The notes beneath the pieces are model-generated. The model had not been told where the DNA came from, ran no database searches, and saw nothing but the letters and a program-made list of their open reading frames with translations. The translations under genes and the position numbers were made by a program. DNA of 40,656 nucleotides, from the NCBI GenBank assembly GCA_026417175.1, contig JAOADT010000001.1:107448-148103 (forward strand), given 5' to 3'. Positions 34,226-40,656 of the stretch are shown here, piece by piece. Origin of the DNA: Deltaproteobacteria bacterium (GTDB taxonomy: Bacteria > Desulfobacterota > Syntrophorhabdia > Syntrophorhabdales > JANXAF01). Positions within the stretch are counted from its first letter, which is position 1. Every line of letters begins with the position of its first letter.

Positions 34226-35518
34226 TCAAGTTTGGGGATATTTAGGTAGGATATTTCCCCCAGATGGTAAGATATAGGCCTTCCCCCGGGGTATTAGTTC
34301 TTTGGCTATAAGTATAGCGTCATCAAGTGTTTCCGCGTAGACGAATCCCATCTTTTTTACATCTTCTTCGTTTAACCCTTCTGTAACATGAATGATCCTA
34401 TACCTCTCACTAATCTCTTTAAAATGGACAATCTGCATGACATAGGACACACCAAGATTTCTCAAATGGTCAGGTATGCCTTTATCCAAAAAAATCCTAT
34501 GATACTCTCCAGCAGAAATGGGCTTACTCATCTCTTCCAATAGAGGCCCTATGGAGCCCGCCTTTTTATGGGGAGCAACCCATATTATTGTTCCCCCTTT
34601 TTTTGTCACGTACTGAGCAAGAAGAAGAGCCTTCGTTGCTTGGACCCCTATTTCAAGAGGATGCGCTGAAGTAATGGTTATATCAGCCAGACTACTTACC
34701 GTCACCTCATGCACAGATCCTGAATACCTTGACGCCTCTTGATGTTCGTAGTAAGGATGGCCTGCAAAGGCCTTGATAAGATTTCCTTTTTCATCCATTA
34801 CAACATCCACTTTAAAAGACAGTCCAGCCATCTCACCTATCTCTTTTATCTCCTCATAAAAAGGGTTTCCTTCAAGCACGTTTACCCTGCTACGTCTATT
34901 TCTTATGAATGCCATATGATGTCTTTCTGTAGTCTTATAGGATGTAACACCGGGCATTACGATTTTATACCCTCCTCCATAGCCAGAAGTTGGATGAGGC
35001 ATGCAAGTCCCGATACCTACTATGAGATCAGATTCATGTACAATTTTATTTATTTCCACTGGTATACCTCTTTTTGTAAGACCTATGAAAACATGCTCAC
35101 CAAAAGGATCGTGTGAGAAAATCCTTCCTTTAAATCTCACGTATATCTCTTCTCCCAGCTTTCTTATCATATCTTCTTCAGTCGCCAAAGGGTGGGTTCC
35201 CACTGCACATACAAGCCTTATCCTCTCATCCGGGATACCCCCTTTATTTAGCCTCTCAATTAAGTAAGGCATAATAAGCTTACACGGGGTCAACCTTTGC
35301 GGATCATCAAACAGGATGACCGCTTCTGAAGCGTATCTTGCTAGCTCTTCTAATTTCTTTGATTTAATTGGATTATCTAGGGCTTTTAATACTTCTTGGT
35401 CAGGATTTTTGCATACGTTGAAATCCCTCTTCTCTTCTATTTCCTCAGAATCCCAGCCCTCGGGAAGACTAAAATGTATCTTTCCTTCTCCGTAATTTAA
35501 ATAAAACTCTCTTTTCAC
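34226..35518 (-). CDS. LarA-like (nickel-pincer lactate racemase family) protein
   Basis: A 430-residue member of the DUF2088/LarA family, whose founding enzyme interconverts D- and L-lactate using a nickel pincer nucleotide. Seen here: FDDPQRLTP near residue 75, AVGTHP near 107, and the catalytic/cofactor region HPTSGYGGGYKIVMPGV with its His and Lys, followed by ERHHMAF. It is last in an operon with a 2-oxoacid oxidoreductase and a GntR regulator, which suggests the substrate is a 2-hydroxyacid fed to the oxidoreductase. larB, larC and larE are not in the window. The exact substrate is unknown, since the family includes other racemases. Confidence 0.82.
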   Translation of the reverse strand: MKREFYLNYGEGKIHFSLPEGWDSEEIEEKRDFNVCKNPDQEVLKALDNPIKSKKLEELARYASEAVILFDDPQRLTPCKLIMPYLIERLNKGGIPDERIRLVCAVGTHPLATEEDMIRKLGEEIYVRFKGRIFSHDPFGEHVFIGLTKRGIPVEINKIVHESDLIVGIGTCMPHPTSGYGGGYKIVMPGVTSYKTTERHHMAFIRNRRSRVNVLEGNPFYEEIKEIGEMAGLSFKVDVVMDEKGNLIKAFAGHPYYEHQEASRYSGSVHEVTVSSLADITITSAHPLEIGVQATKALLLAQYVTKKGGTIIWVAPHKKAGSIGPLLEEMSKPISAGEYHRIFLDKGIPDHLRNLGVSYVMQIVHFKEISERYRIIHVTEGLNEEDVKKMGFVYAETLDDAILIAKELIPRGKAYILPSGGNILPKYPQT

Positions 35519-35545
35519 GACTTATCCCCCTTTTTAGATTTGATT

Positions 35546-36202
35546 CTAAAAACCGTATCTCAGAATATCTTCCATTGCTCTGTCTATATGCTCTTTCAAA
35601 GCCTCTTCTATTTTCCTTTCCGAACCATTTTCTATAGCTAAAAGAATTGCCCTGTGTCCCTCAATTGCCCTCTCTACATTGTCCTTTGTGTATATACTTT
35701 GGATTCTGTATCTCAGCATATGTCTTCTTAAAGTTCTTGAAAGCTCCAAAAGCCTCTCACTGCCGCTTAGGGTTGCTATTGTCTCGTGAAATTTTCCATC
35801 TAGCTCTACAAACGATTTGATGTCATTATCTTTCAGCTTCTTTTCGCAAAGCTCTATGTTTTTTTGAAGTTCTCTTATGAGCTTTTTTTTGTCCCTTTTT
35901 AAAGCCCAATTCAAAGCAAGTACTTCTATAACCTTTCTAATTTCACATATCTCGTAAACTTCTTCCTTGCTTAAGGGTTTAACACTATAACCGCTTCGTG
36001 GACGGGAAATAACTAATCCTTCATGTTCCAGGGCATGAAGAGCTTCTCTCACTGGTGTTCTTGATACCCCTATTTCTTTTGCAAGCCTTCCTTCGTATAT
36101 CCTTTCTCCCTGTGAAAGCTCTCCTTTGAGTATCTTTTCCCTTATGTAATTGTAGACTTTTTTTCTTATGGATTCTGTAGATGCCAGGTTAAGCTTTTTC
36201 AT
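35546..36202 (-). CDS. GntR/FadR-family regulator (FCD domain)
   Basis: A 218-residue repressor-type regulator. The winged helix at residues 10-75 has GRLAKEIGVSRTPVREALHALEHEG, the GntR signature. The FCD ligand domain (about 85-212) retains a metal-site pattern: D and H in ELDGKFHETIA, and later His residues in EGHRAIL and EHIDRAM. Regulators of this subgroup answer to carboxylates such as lactate or glycolate. It overlaps the beta subunit gene by 14 bases and is followed by the LarA-like gene, so it probably controls this operon. Confidence 0.92.
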   Translation of the reverse strand: MKKLNLASTESIRKKVYNYIREKILKGELSQGERIYEGRLAKEIGVSRTPVREALHALEHEGLVISRPRSGYSVKPLSKEEVYEICEIRKVIEVLALNWALKRDKKKLIRELQKNIELCEKKLKDNDIKSFVELDGKFHETIATLSGSERLLELSRTLRRHMLRYRIQSIYTKDNVERAIEGHRAILLAIENGSERKIEEALKEHIDRAMEDILRYGF

Positions 36203-37061
36203 TCCTTTTAACGAGGTACATTAGCCTTTCCCACTCTCTGTCTACGTTTCTTTGAATCTCTTCGATATCTTCGTCTTTAAGATGCGAAAATCTTCCTTGG
36301 ATGGAGAGGTAATCTCTGACTGGCAACCCTTTTGGCATTTTAGTTATCTTATATATCTCCCCATCGTAAACTTCATATAAAGGAAATACTTTTGTCTCAG
36401 AGGCAAGAATTGATACTATACCTGTCAAATCTTCCTTCATCCTCCATCCAGTAGGGCAAGGAGCAAGAATATGAATGAATCTTGTGCCTCTAAGCGCCTT
36501 AGCTTTTTTCACTTTCTCCATGAGATCTTCAGGATATCCTATCGTTGCAGTTGCAGCATAGGGCACAGAGTGGGCAACGATTATGTCCATGAGTTTCTTT
36601 TTTTTCTCTCTTTTTCCCTTGGGTGTTGTTATTGTCCAGGAACAGTAAGGTGTAGATGAGCTTGCCTGTATCCCGGTATTCATATAAGCTTCGTTGTCGA
36701 GACAAACATATATAAAGTCTTCGTTTCTTTCTGCTGCTCCCGAAAGAGACTGTAAACCTATATCGTACGTCCCACCGTCACCTGCAAATGCAAGAACAGT
36801 TATGTCATCTTCTCCCCTTATTTTTAATGCTCGCGAGATGCCAGATGCGGTTGCGCCTGCAATAACGAAAGCGGAATGAAATGCCGGCACCTTAAGTGCC
36901 GAAAGAGGATAAGTGGCACTTATTACTGCTTCACACGAGGGTATAATTACAACTATTGTTTTCTGACCAAGCACGCTAAGTACGAGTCTCATAGCTACAG
37001 CAAGTCCACATCCTGGACACGCTAAATGTCCTTGTCTTAAAAGTTCGTCCCGTGTATCCAT
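36189..37061 (-). CDS. 2-oxoacid:ferredoxin oxidoreductase, beta subunit (second copy)
   Basis: A paralogue of the beta subunit at 6021, 290 residues from the chosen start. Cluster ligands C15, C18 (CPGC) and C43 are kept; the TPP motif GDGGTYDIG lies at 94-102 with DNEAYMNTG following. An upstream in-frame start at 37145 would add 28 residues overlapping the alpha gene, with no family-like sequence. The ATG at 37061 is preceded by GGAG and gives MDTRDELLRQGHLACPGC. It overlaps the alpha gene by 25 bases. Substrate specificity is unknown and likely differs from the first copy, given the LarA/GntR context. Confidence 0.9.
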   Translation of the reverse strand: MDTRDELLRQGHLACPGCGLAVAMRLVLSVLGQKTIVVIIPSCEAVISATYPLSALKVPAFHSAFVIAGATASGISRALKIRGEDDITVLAFAGDGGTYDIGLQSLSGAAERNEDFIYVCLDNEAYMNTGIQASSSTPYCSWTITTPKGKREKKKKLMDIIVAHSVPYAATATIGYPEDLMEKVKKAKALRGTRFIHILAPCPTGWRMKEDLTGIVSILASETKVFPLYEVYDGEIYKITKMPKGLPVRDYLSIQGRFSHLKDEDIEEIQRNVDREWERLMYLVKRNEKA

Positions 37062-38194
37062 ATGGGCATCTCCGGCGGTTTTTCTTCTCTCAAAACGTAT
37101 AGGGTAATCTTTTCTATCAATTCTGGGGGAAGGTCCTCTCCACAAAGTCCGCCTATAAAACCGTAAATTTGAGGCCTATTTTCCAAATTACACATTGAAG
37201 CCTTTAGTTCATCGCAGAATATACCTCCCTTTCCCACAGAAACGTTCCTGTCTATTACTACGACCTTTTTCAAATGTGAAAGATATCTTACTACTTCCTC
37301 ATACGGGAAAGGTCGGAAAAGTTTTATCTTCAAAAGACCAGCTTTTATTCCTTTTTCCCTTAAGTTTCTCACCGAAAGTCTTGCACAGGAAGTAATTGCA
37401 CCTGAAGTTACTATACCGATCTCGGCATCATCCAGGTGTACCGCTTCAACTATTCCATAAGATCTCCCAAACGTATCTCCAAAAATCCGATCTGCCTCAA
37501 CTATTACGTCCTTGGCTCTTAGTGTGTCTTCAAACTGCCTTTTTTTGAATTCTGAGTAATAGAAAGCATCTACAACGTTCTGAAGAAATGCGGGGTTTCT
37601 GTGATCGAATCTATTGGGAAGGTTTTTTGGAGGAAGGTATCGGTCCACATTTTCTTTCTCAGGTATATCCACTGGTTCTATAAAATGGGACGTGTAAAAA
37701 CCATCTATTATTACCATTACAGGAAGAAAGACAGTTTCTGCTACCCTATAGGCCATGATGACGGTATCAAGTGCTTCCTGACCGTTTTCGCAGTAAAGCT
37801 GTAACCATCCAGTGTCCCTCTGGGAAAGAGTGTCAGTCTGATCACTTCCAAATGCCCACGGAGACGAGACAACTCTATTCACACAACCCATTACGATTGG
37901 AACCCTGTTTCCGGAAGCAAAATGGAGCATCTCATGCATGAAGGCTATTCCCTGGGAAGAACTTGCGGTAAAAACACGCACACCCGTAAGCGAGGCGGAT
38001 ATGCATGCAGCCATAGCAGAATGCTCAGATTCTGCCCTCATCATCTGACCCCGGATTTTTCCATCTGAGACCATCTCAGAGATTTTCTCATATATGGGGG
38101 TCTGGGGTGTAATCGGGTAAGCCGCTATGAAGTCTACATCACAAAGCCTAACCGCTTCCGCTATTGCGTAATTACCTGATAATAGCTCCACCAT
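37037..38194 (-). CDS. 2-oxoacid:ferredoxin oxidoreductase, alpha subunit (second copy)
   Basis: A 385-residue paralogue of the alpha subunit at 6953. AYPITPQTPIYEKISEM, RAESEHSAMAACISASL and FTASSSQGIAFMHEMLHFA match it closely in order and position. The C-terminal domain ends in an unusual proline-rich tail (EEKPPEMPIWIHGTNF). The start overlaps the upstream flavoprotein gene by 23 bases, so all four subunits appear translationally coupled. Confidence 0.9.
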   Translation of the reverse strand: MVELLSGNYAIAEAVRLCDVDFIAAYPITPQTPIYEKISEMVSDGKIRGQMMRAESEHSAMAACISASLTGVRVFTASSSQGIAFMHEMLHFASGNRVPIVMGCVNRVVSSPWAFGSDQTDTLSQRDTGWLQLYCENGQEALDTVIMAYRVAETVFLPVMVIIDGFYTSHFIEPVDIPEKENVDRYLPPKNLPNRFDHRNPAFLQNVVDAFYYSEFKKRQFEDTLRAKDVIVEADRIFGDTFGRSYGIVEAVHLDDAEIGIVTSGAITSCARLSVRNLREKGIKAGLLKIKLFRPFPYEEVVRYLSHLKKVVVIDRNVSVGKGGIFCDELKASMCNLENRPQIYGFIGGLCGEDLPPELIEKITLYVLREEKPPEMPIWIHGTNF

Positions 38195-39890
38195 CTTTTT
38201 CCACCATTTCTATAATGTGAGAAGGGCATGTACGAGCGCATATCCCACAGGATTTACAGTATGTTTCGTTTACTTCGTAGAGTCCTATTTCCCTTCGTAT
38301 AACTGAGACATCAGGGCACAGATAGTAACAAAGATCGCACTTCTTGCACTGACCACAAGATAAACACCGGTTAACTTCTTTAGTTATTTCTTTTTCATCT
38401 AGAGTCTGTGTAACTTCCCGAAAGTCCTTTAGCCTCTCTTCGGGCGCAACTTTTTTTACCTTTGCCTCCGGTTCTTTTTCTATAACCAAAGTATTAAGTT
38501 GCGAGAAGCTTATCACCTTCTTTATGTTCTTTTTCTCGAGATTAAGGTATTTAGCGAAAGATACGGAATTTTTCTCGCCTAAAGTTAGATCCTCAAGCGG
38601 TATCTCAAGACCTTTTGACTCCATATCAATAAATATGGCCGCCTTTTTTCCTGATGCGAGAGCATCAGAAACAGAAGCTTTTTGTCCTATAATATCTCCT
38701 CCTGCGAAAAACTTATCCAGTTTTGTTTTTCCTTTTCCATCAACCACAACAAATCCTCTCGCATCAAAAATCTCGCCTTTTACTATATCCGAATGAGCCT
38801 TCTGTCCAACACATATTACAACTGTATCTGCTATCTCTTCCCTTTTTTCATCTTTCGGGATAAACGTTAACTCGCCTGTATGGAGGTCCTTTTTCACATC
38901 TGTGGCTTGAAAGCTTATACCCTCAAGTCTTTCTTTCCCTTCGAAAGATGTAGGCAAAAATCCGCCCACAATTTCTATACCTTCCTCAAGAGTCTCTTCC
39001 ACATTCTCTCTAAGAGCTGGAAGTGAATCGACCTTTTCAGGGGCAAAAATCCGTATTTCTGCGTGTGGCCTTAGTCTTTTTAAAGTTCTTGCCGCATCCA
39101 TTGCCACGTCTCCACCACCAATAACAATTGCTTTTCTTATTTCACCATTTATCGAGTTTGTATTTCTTAAAAATTCTAATCCGTAATATATTCCCTTTTT
39201 TTCACTGCCCCTAAGTCCGATCTTTTTAGCTTCCCATAAACCCGGAGCCAAAAACACATAGTCAAAGGATCGAGATAGAGAATAAATGCTGTCTCCTTTT
39301 AACTCCTTCTCTTTGATAATCTCGGGGTTCAGAGCTAAAACTCTCTGTATCTCCCTCTCCACCACATCCTTAGGCAATCTATATGACGGAATCCCGTATC
39401 TTAAAAGTCCTCCAATCTCCCTTTCCCTCTCGTATATTGTTACTTTATGGCCGAGTCTCAAAAGAAAGTACGCGCATGAAAGCCCAGCCGGCCCCGAACC
39501 AACAATCGCAACTTTCTTTGGATTCTTATTTTCGGAGATCGGTATGTGATATGATCCATAATCTCCCAGATAACGTTCAATACTCCTTATTAGGATTCCT
39601 GAATCGTACTCCTTTCTATTACAACTTTCCTGACAAGGGTGATAGCAGACTCTTCCACATATTCCTGGGAAGGGATTCTCAATTAGAATAGTCTCCTTTG
39701 CTCGAATGAGATCTCCCTGTTTCATATAGAAGATAAAAAGTGGGATGTCAGTACCCATTGGACAAGCTTCTCTGCATGGGCCAACACCTTCTTCATAAAG
39801 AGGCTTAAGCTTTCCCCAAAGACCCGTCTTCTGGATCTCTGTAGAGACCCTTGATACGGGCATTATCTCTTCAAGGAGACCTTGTTTCAT
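38172..39890 (-). CDS. GltD-like flavoprotein fused to a PorD-type 2x 4Fe-4S domain
   Basis: A 572-residue fusion. An N-terminal Fe-S helical domain comes first, with CREACPMGTDIP and GICGRVCYHPCQESC, like glutamate synthase small subunit. FAD binding follows (VAIVGSGPAGLSCAYFL), then NAD(P) binding (AIVIGGGDVAMDAARTL). The C-terminus has extra cysteines (CLSCGQCKKCDLCYYLC) and a ferredoxin motif (YCKSCGICARTCPSHI). The last part takes the place of the delta subunit in this operon. It may pass electrons between ferredoxin clusters and NAD(P). The ATG at 39890 with AGGAGG upstream is preferred to 39926. It overlaps porG by 20 bases. Confidence 0.87.
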   Translation of the reverse strand: MKQGLLEEIMPVSRVSTEIQKTGLWGKLKPLYEEGVGPCREACPMGTDIPLFIFYMKQGDLIRAKETILIENPFPGICGRVCYHPCQESCNRKEYDSGILIRSIERYLGDYGSYHIPISENKNPKKVAIVGSGPAGLSCAYFLLRLGHKVTIYEREREIGGLLRYGIPSYRLPKDVVEREIQRVLALNPEIIKEKELKGDSIYSLSRSFDYVFLAPGLWEAKKIGLRGSEKKGIYYGLEFLRNTNSINGEIRKAIVIGGGDVAMDAARTLKRLRPHAEIRIFAPEKVDSLPALRENVEETLEEGIEIVGGFLPTSFEGKERLEGISFQATDVKKDLHTGELTFIPKDEKREEIADTVVICVGQKAHSDIVKGEIFDARGFVVVDGKGKTKLDKFFAGGDIIGQKASVSDALASGKKAAIFIDMESKGLEIPLEDLTLGEKNSVSFAKYLNLEKKNIKKVISFSQLNTLVIEKEPEAKVKKVAPEERLKDFREVTQTLDEKEITKEVNRCLSCGQCKKCDLCYYLCPDVSVIRREIGLYEVNETYCKSCGICARTCPSHIIEMVEKDGGAIIR

Positions 39891-40401
39891 TATAGGCCCT
39901 CCTAAGGGCGGCCAAATTTTCCTCAACCTTTGCGGGAACGTATTCTCTTACAGCCTTTTCCAAGAATTCCATAGGGAGATCTTGATTGATTCTCGCATAG
40001 GCTCCAAGCATCGCAGTGTTTATAATGTTTCCAAGTCCACATTCGCTGGCTATCTTCTGCGCATCCACATAAGCCAGATTCACATTTTCCTTTAATTCTA
40101 AAGGTTCGTCAGAATTTATAAGGACAATGCCTCCCTGCTTTACGTGGTTCATAATCGGCTCTTCCAGGATAAGGTCCTTTGCCATTACAATCAAGTGATC
40201 TGCCCTTTTTATTTCGCATTTAAGAAGAATTTTTTCTGAGTCAACCCGCAAGAAACTTTTTACAGGTGCGCCTCTTCTTTCCCCCCCAAATAACGAATAA
40301 CACTGTGGATAAAATCCGCGAAGAAAGAATGCCTTTGCAAGTATTTGGGCAGCAACAACCGCTCCGTGTCCGCCCCTGCCAATGAATTTAACCTCAGTCA
40401 C
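39871..40401 (-). CDS. 2-oxoacid:ferredoxin oxidoreductase, gamma subunit
   Basis: A 176-residue gamma subunit, with signature VKFIGRGGHGAVVAAQILAKA at the start and the CoA-related SLFGGERRGAPVKSF. It is the first gene of the operon. I take GTG at 40401 as start, giving VTEVKFIGRGG as in the family; the longer frame to 40461 would read through the promoter. There is no Shine-Dalgarno. The predicted transcript start coincides with this GTG, so it may be leaderless. This is the only gamma subunit in the window, while the first POR cluster lacks one. Confidence 0.85.
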   Translation of the reverse strand: MTEVKFIGRGGHGAVVAAQILAKAFFLRGFYPQCYSLFGGERRGAPVKSFLRVDSEKILLKCEIKRADHLIVMAKDLILEEPIMNHVKQGGIVLINSDEPLELKENVNLAYVDAQKIASECGLGNIINTAMLGAYARINQDLPMEFLEKAVREYVPAKVEENLAALRRAYNETRSP

Positions 40402-40407
40402 TTGTAT

Positions 40408-40437
40408 ACTGTACCCCAGTTGGATTTTGTGTGTCAA
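40408..40437 (-). promoter_or_regulatory. Promoter of the second POR operon
   Basis: On the minus strand a consensus TTGACA (40437-40432), an 18-base spacer, and TACAGT (40413-40408). The predicted start is at 40401-40402, which is the first base of the GTG start codon. Confidence 0.5.
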
Positions 40438-40504
40438 GGAAAATTTCTTGCCTACTGACAACCAAAGAAAACTTTTAAAAGCAGACGTAGATTAATTTCT
40501 TTTT

Positions 40505-40656
40505 GTCGTAACCCTTCCAGATCTGGAAGCCATTTCAAGGTCACATTCCCTACCACGATATCGTAGCTGTTTTCAGTCGTAACCCTTCCAGATCTGGAAG
40601 CCATTTCAAGCCAAAGCACCACACAGTTTCTCTGAAACAGGGCTCGAGTCGTAACC
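40505..40656. CRISPR. Left end of a CRISPR array (two full repeats, one partial)
   Basis: Two identical 35-base repeats at 40505-40539 and 40576-40610; a third starts at 40648 and is cut at the window edge. The repeat begins GTCGTAACC, contains the perfect 16-base palindrome CTTCCAGATCTGGAAG, and ends CCATTTCAAG. Spacers are 36 and 37 bases and unrelated to each other. The 100 bases to the left are AT-rich and hold the POR promoter, so the array either begins or ends here. No cas gene is in the window; type and transcription direction cannot be set. Confidence 0.95.

Overview
The window looks like chromosome from an anaerobic, Gram-negative, probably thermophilic bacterium. The evidence is a selenocysteine formate dehydrogenase, two ferredoxin-dependent 2-oxoacid oxidoreductase clusters, an electron-transfer flavoprotein, outer-membrane-type lipoproteins and periplasmic Spy-like proteins, sigma-54 promoters with an NtrC-type activator, and a TtuA/TtuB tRNA thiolation pair typical of thermophiles. 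The DNA is AT-rich. Desulfobacterota or Nitrospirota-like lineages fit best, but this is inference from gene content and I could not search any database.

Left part (1-12.8 kb): a radical SAM gene cut by the left edge and broken by a one-base frameshift; an exported protein-L-isoaspartate methyltransferase; cysM; tRNA-His; a ~700-base gene-free stretch; nudC; tRNA-Val and yebC; rodZ. Then come a porD-porA-porB operon without an adjacent gamma gene, purM, a nicotinate phosphoribosyltransferase, and etfBA closed by a clear terminator.

Middle (12.8-24.4 kb): a stand-alone fdhA in which an in-frame TGA is followed by a SECIS-like hairpin (889 residues when read as Sec). Next is a 57-residue membrane protein behind an excellent sigma-54 promoter, a LysE-type exporter, a TPR protein with a lipoprotein, and an HDAC-family deacetylase. 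A five-gene ZraP/ZraS/ZraR-like envelope-stress operon follows, itself preceded by a sigma-54 promoter and a palindrome in enhancer position.

Right part (24.4-40.7 kb): a small unknown gene and a sensorless histidine kinase. A tightly packed run follows: holA, an M50 protease, a P-loop/CYTH-like protein resembling Ttd14, ttuB, ttuA, a GAF/degenerate-GGDEF protein and mreB. Facing it is a chemoreceptor with a solitary secreted Cache protein, whose promoter region carries tandem palindromes. The last operon (minus strand) is porG, a GltD-PorD fusion flavoprotein, porA, porB, a GntR regulator and a LarA-like protein. A CRISPR array starts at 40505 and runs off the right edge.

Functional picture: much of the window concerns low-potential electron traffic (2-oxoacid oxidation to ferredoxin, formate oxidation or CO2 reduction, ETF) and envelope maintenance. 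The least ordinary items are the sigma-54-driven small membrane protein, the bacterial Ttd14-like gene, the POR operon with a flavoprotein replacing the small ferredoxin subunit, and several start sites where the promoter lies so close to the gene that the mRNA is leaderless or nearly so.
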